Assembly (NCBI RefSeq): GCF_040546765.1
Contig: NZ_JBEPOK010000001.1
Span: 1,674,001-1,738,000, forward strand
Length of the DNA stretch: 64,000 bases
Source of the DNA: Arthrobacter sp. OAP107
GTDB taxonomy: Bacteria > Actinomycetota > Actinomycetes > Actinomycetales > Micrococcaceae
Direction: 5' to 3'
Positions 8,863 through 17,889 of this stretch are shown here, one piece after another. The translations under genes and the position numbers were made by a program. The first letter of the stretch is position 1; the number at the start of each line of letters is the position of its first letter. A model generated the notes under the pieces. The model had not been told where the DNA came from, searched no databases, and was given only the letters and a program-made list of their open reading frames with translations.

Positions 8863-9648
8863 TCAGTCCGACAACCGGTCCAGTTCCACCCCGGCCAGGA
8901 CCTTGGCCGGATGGGGTCCGCGGGCCGTGAGGGCGGCGGACCACTCGGGGGGCCACGGCTTCCTGGTGCCGGCAAGGATGATGTTCCCCGGATACTTTCC
9001 CGTGAACATCCCCGACTCGGCACAGGCGGCCACGTCCGTCATGGCCCTTCGCAGCGCTGCCACCTGGCTCCGGACGAGCGTCAGGCCGGGCTCGTCGCCG
9101 ACATTCACGATCAGCACGCCCCGGTCCGTGAGGAGCGCAGCGGCCTCCTGGTAGAACCCGGTGCAGGCAATGTGCGCCGGCGCCTCCGGACCGGAGAAGA
9201 TGTCCAGGATGACGACGTCGAAACGCAGGTCCGCAGGCAGCTCCGCCAGGGCACTGCGCGCGTCGCCGATAACGGTATGCAGGTCGGTGCCCTCCGGCAG
9301 CGGCAGCCGCTCCAGCACGAAGTCCAGCAGCTCCCGCTCCAGCTCCACGGCGTACTGCACGGAGCCGGGGCGGGTCGCCTGGATATACCGCGCCAGGGTC
9401 AGGGCGCCGGCGCCCAAGTGAAGCGCACGGATGGGTTCACCCCACGGAGCTGCGAGGTCCACGATGTGCCCGATGCGGCGCAGGTATTCGTAGAAGATAT
9501 CCTCGGGATCGGCCAGGTCCACATGGGACTGCTCGGCCCCGCCGATGCTGAGCACGAACCCGCCGTCCGTATACGTATCCGGTTCGATGACGGCGTGCTG
9601 GCCGGTCGCACGCAGGAAACGCGATGCCCGGACTCCGCCGTCGGCCAC
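8863..9648 (-). CDS. Spermidine synthase-like methyltransferase-fold protein
   Basis: A 261-residue protein of the polyamine-synthase fold. The nucleotide-binding loop LHLGAGALTLARYI lies near 75-88, an acidic pair YAVELERELLDFV around 113, and VVILDIFSGPEAPAHI near 148, where spermidine synthases keep their catalytic Asp. It lacks the long substrate loop of true SpeE, so polyamine synthesis is not assured; many such actinobacterial proteins are only spermidine-synthase-like. The GTG start at 9648 lies two bases after the aminotransferase stop on the same strand, so the two are likely co-translated. Confidence 0.82.
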   Translation of the reverse strand: MADGGVRASRFLRATGQHAVIEPDTYTDGGFVLSIGGAEQSHVDLADPEDIFYEYLRRIGHIVDLAAPWGEPIRALHLGAGALTLARYIQATRPGSVQYAVELERELLDFVLERLPLPEGTDLHTVIGDARSALAELPADLRFDVVILDIFSGPEAPAHIACTGFYQEAAALLTDRGVLIVNVGDEPGLTLVRSQVAALRRAMTDVAACAESGMFTGKYPGNIILAGTRKPWPPEWSAALTARGPHPAKVLAGVELDRLSD

Positions 9649-9650
9649 GG

Positions 9651-10859
9651 TCAGAGCCTGTCCTGAAGGGTCGCCAGCCGTGCGGCGGCTTCCTCGAGGA
9701 CTTCAATGCGCTTGCAGAATGCGAACCGCAGCAGGCTGCGCGTCCGCTCCGCGCCCTCCGGGTGGCAAAACACGGGAACCGGGATCGCTGCCACACCCAC
9801 CAGGCCGGGCAGGCGCCGGGCCAGGTCCACCGAGTCCCGGATGCCCAGCGGCGAGGTATCCACGTTGACGAAGTAGGTGCCGTCGGGCGTGAACACGTCC
9901 AGGCCGGCCGCGCGCAGCCCCTCGCTGAGGATGTCGCGTTTTTTCCGCAGCGTGGCGGAGATGCCCCGGTAAAACTCGTCCGGCAGGGCCAGACCGCTGG
10001 CGATGGCGCTCTGGAACGGGGTGCCGGAACTGTACGTGAGGAACTGCTTTACCGTCCGGACCGCCGCCACCAGGTGCTCCGGGCCGCTCAGCCAGCCGAC
10101 TTTCCAGCCGGTGAAGGAGAACGTCTTGCCCGCCGAGGAGATGGTGACCGTCCTGTCGGCGGCCCCCGGCAGCGTGGCCACCGGGATGTGCCGGACACCG
10201 AACGTCAGGTGCTCGTACACCTCGTCGGTGATGATGATCGCGTCATGCTTCCGGGCGAGGTCGACGACGCGCTGAAGCACCTCGCGCGGGAAGACCGCAC
10301 CCGTGGGGTTATGCGGGTTGTTCAGCAGCACGACTTTGGTGCGGTCGGTGAACGCCGCTTCCAGGGCGGCGGAATCAGGGACGAAATCGGGGGCCAGCAG
10401 AGGGGCAGTGACGTGCGTGGCGCCGGAGAGACCGATGATGGCGCCGTAGGAGTCGTAGAACGGTTCGAACGTCAGGACCTCGTCTCCGGGGCCGACGAAG
10501 GCAAGCAGGGACGCGGCGATGGCCTCGGTGGCGCCGGTGGTGACGATGATTTCGGTGTCCGGGTCCGGTTCCAGCCCGTAAAACCGGCTCTGGTGTGCGG
10601 CCACGGCCTCCCGGAGCTGTGGGATCCCCTTGCCCGGCGCGTACTGGTTGGAGCCTTCGGCGATCGCGGCCTGGGCGGCCGCCTTGATCTCCGCGGGGCC
10701 ATCCTCGTCGGGGAAACCCTGCCCCAGATTGATGGCGCCGGTCTGCATGGCCAGCGTGGTCATCTCCTCGAAGATCGTCACGCCCAACGCGCCGTCACTT
10801 GCCAGCAGGTTCGCCCCGCTGGCCGCGCGCTGCCAGGGTGCCGGAAGTGTTTGTGTCAT
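9651..10859 (-). CDS. Pyridoxal-phosphate-dependent aminotransferase, class I/II
   Basis: A 402-residue fold-type I aminotransferase, probably of the DapC/YbdL-like group that acts on amino acids or succinyl-aminoketopimelate. Visible are NLGQGFPDEDGP in the N-terminal arm, LLNNPHNPTGAVF for cofactor contact, the PLP-lysine segment ISSAGKTFSFTGWKVGW, and the C-terminal arginine region LLRFAFCKR. The frame stays open 204 bases upstream, but that part would overlap coaD on the opposite strand. ATG at 10859 starts the conserved MTQTLPAPWQ and is preferred. It is divergent from coaD, with 91 bases between. The substrate is not determined. Confidence 0.9.
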   Translation of the reverse strand: MTQTLPAPWQRAASGANLLASDGALGVTIFEEMTTLAMQTGAINLGQGFPDEDGPAEIKAAAQAAIAEGSNQYAPGKGIPQLREAVAAHQSRFYGLEPDPDTEIIVTTGATEAIAASLLAFVGPGDEVLTFEPFYDSYGAIIGLSGATHVTAPLLAPDFVPDSAALEAAFTDRTKVVLLNNPHNPTGAVFPREVLQRVVDLARKHDAIIITDEVYEHLTFGVRHIPVATLPGAADRTVTISSAGKTFSFTGWKVGWLSGPEHLVAAVRTVKQFLTYSSGTPFQSAIASGLALPDEFYRGISATLRKKRDILSEGLRAAGLDVFTPDGTYFVNVDTSPLGIRDSVDLARRLPGLVGVAAIPVPVFCHPEGAERTRSLLRFAFCKRIEVLEEAAARLATLQDRL

Positions 10860-10950
10860 TGGTTTCCTGCCTGTCTGTCCGGCCGCGGCCCCATGGCGGC
10901 CGGTGCCTGTGTCATGGTATCCCGGCCCGCCGATACGGTAGGTTCGGAGC

Positions 10951-11430
10951 ATGAGACGCGCCGTATGCCCAGGCTCCTTCGACCCCATCCACAATGGACA
11001 CCTCGAGGTGATCGCCAGAGCCGCGAGCCTGTTTGATGAGGTGATCGTCGCAGTGTCCACCAACTATGCCAAGAAGTACCGGTTTCCGCTTGAGGAGCGG
11101 ATCGAGATGGCCAGGGAGACCCTGGCCTCGCTGCGCGGCATCGTCGTGGAACCCGTCGGGGAGGGCCTTCTGGCGGAGTACTGCCGGCAGCGCGGCGTGT
11201 CCGCCATCGTGAAGGGGCTGCGGTCGTCGTCGGACTTTGACTACGAGCTTCCCATGGCGACGATGAACCGCCAGCTGAGCGGAGTGGAGACGGTGTTCCT
11301 TCCGGCGGAGGCGCACTACCTTCACCTGTCGTCCACGCTCATCAAGGAAGTGGCCTCCCTGGGCGGCAGCGTGTCTGAGTACGTTCCCAGGTCTGTGTTG
11401 AAACGGCTCCTTGCGGGCGGCGCGCCTTAG
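10951..11430 (+). CDS. coaD: Pantetheine-phosphate adenylyltransferase
   Basis: A 159-residue CoaD that transfers AMP from ATP to 4'-phosphopantetheine, the penultimate step of coenzyme A synthesis. The nucleotidyltransferase signature GSFDPIHNGHLEVI (about 8-21) contains the HxGH box. The C-terminal ATP-binding motif is LSSTLIKEVASLGG (about 129-142). Length matches the family. It is followed by 144 bases that contain the yceD promoter. Confidence 0.97.
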   Translation: MRRAVCPGSFDPIHNGHLEVIARAASLFDEVIVAVSTNYAKKYRFPLEERIEMARETLASLRGIVVEPVGEGLLAEYCRQRGVSAIVKGLRSSSDFDYELPMATMNRQLSGVETVFLPAEAHYLHLSSTLIKEVASLGGSVSEYVPRSVLKRLLAGGAP

Positions 11431-11511
11431 GCCGGCCAGCCCTCCAGGGGGTAGGCTTGTCCGGTACGTTTCCGGTGCACGCCGGCCGCGTGCCCCGGCG
11501 TGGCATCCGGT

Positions 11512-11541
11512 TTGAGTCCGTCAGGGAGTTCAGGCTAAGAT
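11512..11541 (+). promoter_or_regulatory. Putative sigma-70-type promoter for yceD-rpmF-rnc
   Basis: A -35 like TTGAGT (11512-11517) and a -10 like TAAGAT (11536-11541) are separated by 18 bases. Transcription from here would start near 11548 and give a leader of about 27 bases, ending in an AGGAG Shine-Dalgarno at 11565-11569. This fits translation starting at the ATT at 11575 rather than at the TTG at 11599. Confidence 0.5.
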
Positions 11542-11574
11542 GGTACGTCGGTCATATGTTCAACAGGAGTTCTC

Positions 11575-12123
11575 ATTAAGCGAGATGCAAGTTCGCCCTT
11601 GATGTTAGATGTCAAGGACCTCGGACGCAGTCCGGGGAGCATGCGTACACTGACGGAACATGTACCCGCGCCGGGGGATCTCGGCGTGGCGCTCATTGGC
11701 GTTCAGGAAGGCTCGGATATCGAGCTCGACCTGAGGCTTGAGGCCGTACACGAAGGAATTCTGGTATCAGGAACCGCCCTCACCGAAGTAAAAGGTGAGT
11801 GCGGCCGATGCCTGGATCCCCTTGCGTATGACCTTGAGGTCAATGTGCAAGAACTTTTCTTCTACGAAGGTGTACAGCTTTCTGACGGGGAAGACGATGA
11901 AGAGCAACGTCGAGTCGAGCACGATCTGATCGATCTTGAACCGGTGTTGCGGGACGCAGTTGTTACCATGCTGCCGTTCCAGCCGGTGTGCCGGGAAGAC
12001 TGCCAGGGTCTGTGTTCCGAATGCGGAGCGCGCCTGGAAGACGAGCCGGGGCACCACCACGAGGTCGTAGATCCTCGCTGGGCTGCCCTAGCTGATCTGG
12101 CTAAGCCTGACCGGCAAAATTGA
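11575..12123 (+). CDS. YceD/DUF177 family protein, possible ATT start
   Basis: A DUF177 (YceD) protein of about 182 residues, the usual partner gene of rpmF. The core has the family motif KGECGRCLDPL. The C-terminus has a four-cysteine cluster CREDCQGLCSECG likely to bind zinc, then PRWAALADL, the conserved end. TTG at 11599 or ATG at 11602 would be conventional starts, but neither has a Shine-Dalgarno, and they would remove the SSPL part of the conserved N-terminus. AGGAG at 11565-11569 is five bases before an in-frame ATT at 11575, so a non-canonical start is proposed. YceD is linked to 23S rRNA or L32 assembly in other bacteria. Confidence 0.8.
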   Translation: MKRDASSPLMLDVKDLGRSPGSMRTLTEHVPAPGDLGVALIGVQEGSDIELDLRLEAVHEGILVSGTALTEVKGECGRCLDPLAYDLEVNVQELFFYEGVQLSDGEDDEEQRRVEHDLIDLEPVLRDAVVTMLPFQPVCREDCQGLCSECGARLEDEPGHHHEVVDPRWAALADLAKPDRQN

Positions 12124-12159
12124 TTTGTAAGTGTTTTTCTAGAGAGAAATGAGTTAGCC

Positions 12160-12363
12160 GTGGCTGTTCCCAAGCGGAAAATGTCTCGCTCGAATACCCG
12201 CGCCCGCCGCTCCCAGTGGAAGGCAACTGCCCCCCACCTGGTGAAGACCATCGAGAACGGCCAGGTCACCTACAGCCTGCCGCACCAGGCAAAGGTCGTT
12301 ACCGACTCGGCTGGCACTGCGCTGTTCCTTGAGTACAAGGGCCGCAAGGTCGCGGACGTCTAA
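12160..12363 (+). CDS. rpmF: 50S ribosomal protein L32
   Basis: A 67-residue L32 of the large ribosomal subunit. The N-terminus MAVPKRKMSRSNTRARRSQW is the conserved family start, encoded from GTG. This copy has no zinc-binding cysteines, so it is a Cys-free (C-minus) type L32. It follows yceD by 36 bases and precedes rnc by 21, the standard yceD-rpmF-rnc order. A second, zinc-dependent L32 may exist elsewhere in the genome; nothing here shows it. Confidence 0.97.
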   Translation: MAVPKRKMSRSNTRARRSQWKATAPHLVKTIENGQVTYSLPHQAKVVTDSAGTALFLEYKGRKVADV

Positions 12364-12384
12364 TCGGCCCCCAAGCTGATCAGG

Positions 12385-13161
12385 ATGTCTTCAACTGAAG
12401 AGCTTCTGAAGCGTCTCGGTGTCTTCATTGACGCCGGGACGCTTCGTCTTGCTCTGACACACCGTTCGTACGCCTACGAAAACGGCGGCATACCCACCAA
12501 CGAGCGCCTTGAGTTCCTCGGCGACTCCATCCTGGGCTTCTCCGTCACCGATGCGCTGTACCGCGACAACCCGACGCTCCCCGAGGGCGATCTGGCCAAG
12601 CGCCGGTCGGCCGTGGTGAGTACCCGCGCCCTCGCGGGCATCGGCCGCAGCCTGGGCATCGGGGACTACATTTACCTCGGCCAGGGGGAGAAACTCACCG
12701 AAGGCAAGAACAAGGCCTCGATCCTGGCCGACACCATGGAAGCCCTCATCGGCGCCACCTACGTGTCCAACGACATCGAGACCGCCCGCCAGCTGGTGAT
12801 GCGGCTCATCGGACCGCTCCTGAAGGACGCCGCCGCCCTCGGCGCCGGCACGGACTGGAAAACCAGCATCCAGGAGCTGGCAGCGGGACGCCAGCTGGGC
12901 AGCATCTACTACGCCGTGGAGGGCTCCGGCCCGGACCACGCGCGCACCTTCGTCGCCGTCCTCCAGATTGGCGGAACTGCCTACGGAAAGGGCTCCGGCC
13001 ACTCCAAGAAGGAAGCCGAGCAGGAAGCTGCCGCCGATGCCTGGCGGAAGCTCTCTGGCGCGGAAGCCAAGGTCTCGGCCGAGGGGTCTGCACCGGCCGG
13101 CGCGGAGTCCGCAGCGGATGACGCGAAGGCGGCCCCGTCGGAATCCGCCGCGGGCAGCTAA
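12385..13161 (+). CDS. rnc: Ribonuclease III
   Basis: A 258-residue RNase III that cleaves double-stranded RNA, including rRNA precursors. The nuclease signature NERLEFLGDSILGFSV lies at about 39-54, with the acidic metal ligands, and ADTMEALIGA near 112-121 gives the second catalytic Glu. The double-stranded RNA-binding domain spans about 155-225, with the GKGSGHSKKEAEQEAAADA end. Beyond it is an Ala/Glu-rich tail of about 35 residues that is probably disordered. mutM follows six bases after the stop. Confidence 0.96.
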   Translation: MSSTEELLKRLGVFIDAGTLRLALTHRSYAYENGGIPTNERLEFLGDSILGFSVTDALYRDNPTLPEGDLAKRRSAVVSTRALAGIGRSLGIGDYIYLGQGEKLTEGKNKASILADTMEALIGATYVSNDIETARQLVMRLIGPLLKDAAALGAGTDWKTSIQELAAGRQLGSIYYAVEGSGPDHARTFVAVLQIGGTAYGKGSGHSKKEAEQEAAADAWRKLSGAEAKVSAEGSAPAGAESAADDAKAAPSESAAGS

Positions 13162-13167
13162 GCTCCC

Positions 13168-14139
13168 GTGCCTGAACTTCCCGAAGTCGAGGTGGTCCGC
13201 CGCGGCCTGGTCAACTGGGTGCGCGGCCGGACCATCACCGGCGTAGACGTGGTTGACCCGAGATCCGTGCGCCGGCACTCACTGGGTCCCGAGGATTTCG
13301 CCGGGAACCTTGAGGGGGCCAAAGTCCTCGACGTCGTCCGCCGGGGCAAGTTCCTCTGGATGCCTTTGCAGGGGGACGGCGCGCCGCGCCCAAGCGTCGA
13401 TGACGGCGACCCGGGACTGCCCGGCGTCGCCCTGATGGCCCACCTTGGCATGAGCGGGCAGCTGCTGATGCAGGACAGCTCCGTTCCGGACGAGAAGCAT
13501 CTGAAGATCCGCCTGCGGCTGAGCCCGGAGGGCACCATGCCGGAGCAGCTGCGGTTCGTGGACCAGCGGATCTTCGGCGGCTTGTTCGTCACCACGCTCG
13601 TTCCCACGGACGACGGCGGACCGGGCGGGCTCGCGGAGGACCCGGTGCCGGTCATCGCGGAGGAGGCCTCGCACATCGCGCGCGACCCCCTGGATCCGCA
13701 CTTTTCCTTTGACACTTTCTACCGCCGCCTCCGAAAGCGGAAGACCGGGCTGAAACGCGCACTGCTGGACCAGGGGCTCGTCTCCGGGATTGGCAACATC
13801 TACGCCGACGAGGCCCTGTGGCGGGCAAAACTGCACTATGCGAGGCCCACCGACACCCTCCGGCGGGCCGACGCCGAGCGCGTGCTCGCCGCTGCCCGCG
13901 ACGTGATGACCGATGCCCTGGCCGCCGGCGGCACCAGCTTCGACTCCCTGTACGTCAACGTCAATGGCTCGTCCGGCTACTTTGAGCGTTCCCTCAACGC
14001 CTATGGCCGGGAGGGTGAGGAGTGCCGGCGCTGCGCGGCCGCGGGGATCCGCAGCATCCTGAAGCGCGAGCAGTTCATGAACCGTTCCTCCTACACCTGC
14101 CCGGTATGCCAGCCGCGGCCGCGCAACGGCCGCTGGTGA
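13168..14139 (+). CDS. mutM: Formamidopyrimidine-DNA glycosylase
   Basis: A 323-residue Fpg/MutM that removes 8-oxoguanine and cuts the resulting abasic site. The N-terminus PELPEVEVVRRGL provides the catalytic Pro and Glu right after the start Met. The helix-two-turn-helix is around KRALLDQGLVSGIGNIYADE. The C-terminal zinc finger has Cys pairs CRRC and CPVC, with REQFMNRSSYTCPVC at the end. It is longer than E. coli MutM (269) because of inserts near residues 65-85 and 145-165 common in high-GC actinobacteria. GTG start. Confidence 0.96.
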   Translation: MPELPEVEVVRRGLVNWVRGRTITGVDVVDPRSVRRHSLGPEDFAGNLEGAKVLDVVRRGKFLWMPLQGDGAPRPSVDDGDPGLPGVALMAHLGMSGQLLMQDSSVPDEKHLKIRLRLSPEGTMPEQLRFVDQRIFGGLFVTTLVPTDDGGPGGLAEDPVPVIAEEASHIARDPLDPHFSFDTFYRRLRKRKTGLKRALLDQGLVSGIGNIYADEALWRAKLHYARPTDTLRRADAERVLAAARDVMTDALAAGGTSFDSLYVNVNGSSGYFERSLNAYGREGEECRRCAAAGIRSILKREQFMNRSSYTCPVCQPRPRNGRW

Positions 14140-14259
14140 CAATTCCCACCGCGTTCCGGGGCCCGGAGGGCCGTAAATCCGGGGATCCCGGCCGATTAGC
14201 CACTAGATTTGGTGGATGACAAGCAGCCGCTGCCGCCACCTACGGAGATCTGAAACACC

Positions 14260-17200
14260 TTGCACCTCAAAAGTTTGACCGTCCGGGGCTTCAAGTCGTT
14301 TGCGTCGGCCACGACGTTCGACTTTGAGCCTGGCGTCACGGCAGTCGTCGGACCCAACGGCTCGGGCAAGTCCAATGTGGTGGATGCCCTGGCCTGGGTC
14401 ATGGGGGAGCAGGGCGCCAAGACCCTCCGTGGCGGAAAGATGGAGGACGTCATTTTTGCCGGCACGTCCGGCCGTCCGCCGTTGGGCCGCGCGCACGTCT
14501 CGCTCACCATCGACAACACCGACGGCGCACTGCCGATCGAATACAGCGAAGTCACCATTTCCAGAACGCTGTTCCGTACCGGCGGTTCCGAATACGCCAT
14601 CAACGGCTCCGCCTGCCGGCTCCTGGATATCCAGGAACTCCTCTCCGACTCCGGACTCGGCCGCGAAATGCACGTCATCGTGGGGCAGGGGCAGCTGGAC
14701 CGGGTGCTGCACGCCACTGCCGAGGACCGCAGGGGTTTCATTGAGGAAGCCGCCGGCATCCTCAAACACCGGCGGCGCAAGGAGAAGACTGTCCGCAAGC
14801 TGGAGGCGATGCAGGCCAACCTCCAGCGGCTCAGCGACCTGACCGGGGAAATCCGCCGGCAGCTCACGCCGCTCGGCAAGCAGGCCGAAGTGGCCCGGCG
14901 CGCGCAGACCGTGCAGTTCGAGGTCCGCGATGCCAGGGCCAGGCTGCTGGCCGATGACCTGGTCAAGCTCCAGAACGCCTTGGCACAGGACATCGCCGAC
15001 GAGTCGGCGCTCAAGGCGCGGCGCGCCGTCGTCGAAACCCAGCTGGAAGAAGGCCGCCGGCGCCAGGCGTCCCTCGAACAGCTCGCGGCGGAGGCGACGC
15101 CGCAGCTGAACGCCGCCCGGGACACGTGGTACCAGCTGTCCGCGGGACGGGAGCGCCTGCGCTCGCTCGCCTCCCTGGCGCAGGAACGCTGCCGCCTGCT
15201 GGGCTCCGCAGACCCCGCGCCGGAGCCGGGCCGGGACCCGGAACAGCTGGAGCGGCAGGCCGCACGGGTCCGTGCCGAGCAGGGGGAGATGGAACAGGAC
15301 ATCCTCGAAGGGCGGGCCGCACTGGAGGCCGCCACCGCCGCCAAGTCAGCGGCCGAGGACGCCGCCGCGGCCGAGGAAAAGCGGCTCACCGCAGCGCTCC
15401 GGGCGGCCGCCGACCGGCGCGAGGGCCTGGCACGCCTGGCCGGCCAGGTGGGGGCAGCACGGTCCAAAGTGGAATCGGCGCAGGCCGAAGTCGGCAGGCT
15501 CCGCGAATCCCTGGCCGCCGGCGATGAGCGGCGACGGCATGCCCAGTCCGAGTTCACGGCGCTCGAATCGCAGGTGGCGGGGGTCGAAGACGGCGAGGAA
15601 ACCCTCGATGCCGAATACGAGGATGCCAGCGCTGCCCTCGACGGCATCCTCGCGGAGATCGATTCGCTTAAAGCCGCCGAGCGCGACGCCGTCCGTGAAC
15701 GGGACGCGCTGAAGGCACGGCACGAGGCCCTGCAGCTGGGCCTCAACCGGAAGGACGGCTCCGAGCATGTCCTCGGTGCCGGGGTGTCCGGCACCGTCGG
15801 CCCGCTGGCGGCCGCCCTGACGGTTGAACCGGGCTATGAGGCAGCCGTGGCGGCAGCCCTGGGCAGCGCGTCGGACGCGATTGTGGTGCGGGACGCCGGA
15901 ACGGCGGCGGAACTGGTGCGCCTGCTGAAGGACGACGACGCCGGCCGGGCCACGTTGCTGCTCGAGGCCGCGGCCCCCTTCCGCGGGAACGGCAGCCGGA
16001 TCCTCGCCGGCCGGCGCCCTGCCGGCCGGGGTCCGCCCCGCGGCGGACCTGGTGACGGCCTCCGGAACCACGGCGGCGGCCGTGCGCACACTGCTCGCCG
16101 CCACCGCCGTCGTCGACGACCATGACGCCGCGGCGGACCTCGTCGCCCGGCATCCCGACCTTACGGCCGTGACCTTGGCGGGGGACATTTTCACCGCCTT
16201 GACAGTCACCGGTGGTTCCGCGAAAGCGCCCTCGCTGCTCGAGGTGCAGGCCGCCGTCGACGACGCCGCGTCGCGCCTGGCGGACGTCACCGCCGGGTTG
16301 GAACAGTGCCGCTTTGCCCTTGCTGCCGCCCGGGCCCGCCGCGCCGAGGCGCAGGAGCGGGCAGACGCAGCGCTGGATCGGCTGCACGAATCCGATGCCC
16401 GGCTGGCCGCGGTGGCCGAACGGCTGGGCCATCTCAACTCGGTCCTGCGGAGCGCCGTCGGCGAGAGCGAACGGCTGGCGGCGTCGCTGGCCCGTGCCGA
16501 GGCAAACGTCGTTACCGAACAGGAGGCCTTGACGGCGGTGACCGCCCGGCTGGCCGCGGCCCAGGACGCGCCCGCCGAGGAGGAACCGTCCACGGAGCAG
16601 CGGGACGCGCTGGCGCTGGCCGCCTCACAGGCACGCTCCGCCGAAATGGAATCCCGCCTGTCGCTGCGCAGCCGGGAAGAACAGCTCACGGCAATCCGCA
16701 ACCGGGCCACCTCCCTGGAGCGGGCGGCAGCCTCGGAGCGCCGGGCGCGGGAGCAGGCAGCCGAACGGGCCCGCCGTCGAAGGATCCAAGCCAAGCGGGC
16801 GGCGGCGGTCGCCGCCGCGGCGGAGCAGCTGACCCGGTTCAGCGACGTTTCCGTCGAGCTGGCCAGCCGGCAACGGGACCACGCCGAGCATGTCCGCGAG
16901 CAGCGGGACCGCGAACTTGCCGACATCCGCACTGCCAACGATGCCCTGGCCCGGGAACTGGCGGAGCTGACCGACTCGGTGCACCGGGACGAGCTGGCCC
17001 GGGCCCAGCAGCGGCTCCGGATCGAGGCGCTGGAAACGAAGTCGGTGGAGGAGCTGGGGCTGACCGCAGACCAGCTCGTGGCAGACTACGGGCCGGACCA
17101 GCCGGTGCCCGTGGCCGCTGCCGCTTCCACGGACAAGTGGGCCGCGCTGCGGGCGCCGGTCGATGCCGCAGGCCAGCCGGTGGTGGAGGGCGTGCCGTTC

Positions 17201-17857
17201 GTCCGGGAGGAACAGGAAAAGCGGCTCCGCAAGGCGGAACGCGACCTGTCATCGCTGGGCAAGGTCAACCCCCTGGCGCTGGAGGAGTTCGCCGCGCTGG
17301 AGGAACGCCACCAGTTCCTCAACACCCAGCTGGAGGACCTCAAGGCCAGCCGCAAGGACCTGCTGGACATCATCAAGGAAGTTGATGACCGCGTGCAGAA
17401 GGTCTTTTCGGAGGCCTTCGCGGACACCTCGGCGCAGTTCGTTCGGGTCTTCGGCCGGCTCTTCCCCGGCGGCGAGGGCAGGCTGGTCCTCACCGACCCC
17501 GCGGACATGCTCACCACCGGCATCGAGGTGGAGGCACGGCCCGCGGGCAAGAAAATCAAGCGGCTGTCCCTGCTGTCCGGCGGCGAGCGGTCGCTCACGG
17601 CGGTGGCCCTGCTCGTGGCCATCTTCAAGGCCCGGCCTTCGCCGTTCTATGTCATGGACGAGGTTGAAGCCGCTCTCGACGACACCAACCTGGGCCGGCT
17701 CATCACGATCTTTGAAGAGCTCCGGGAATCCAGCCAGCTGATCGTGATCACCCACCAGAAACGGACCATGGAGGTGGCCGACGCGCTCTATGGTGTCACC
17801 ATGCGGGGCGACGGGGTATCCACCGTCATCAGCCAGCGGCTGGGAGCGGACGTCTGA
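14260..17857 (+). pseudogene. smc: Chromosome segregation protein SMC, interrupted by a +1 frameshift
   Basis: Two overlapping frames together encode a full SMC ATPase of about 1,198 residues. The first frame (14260 to about 16010, TTG start) has the head Walker A GPNGSGKSNVVDALAWV, the N-terminal coiled coil and the start of the hinge. The second (about 16010-17857) has the rest of the hinge, the return coil, the signature LSGGERSLTAVALLV and Walker B FYVMDEVEAALDD. The break is in a CCGGCCGGCGCC run near 16009-16018, where one extra base shifts the frame, and both halves read as well-conserved SMC right up to it. It is either a real lesion in the hinge or a sequence error. ftsY follows by 32 bases. 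Confidence 0.92.
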
Positions 17858-17889
17858 GAAGCCCCTGCAGCTTGTGAGAAGCTAGGGGT

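Noticed and set aside
9651..11063. 470-residue version of the aminotransferase starting at 11063
   Set aside because: The extra 68 residues overlap coaD on the other strand and lack family character; MTQTLPAPWQ at 10859 is the sensible start.
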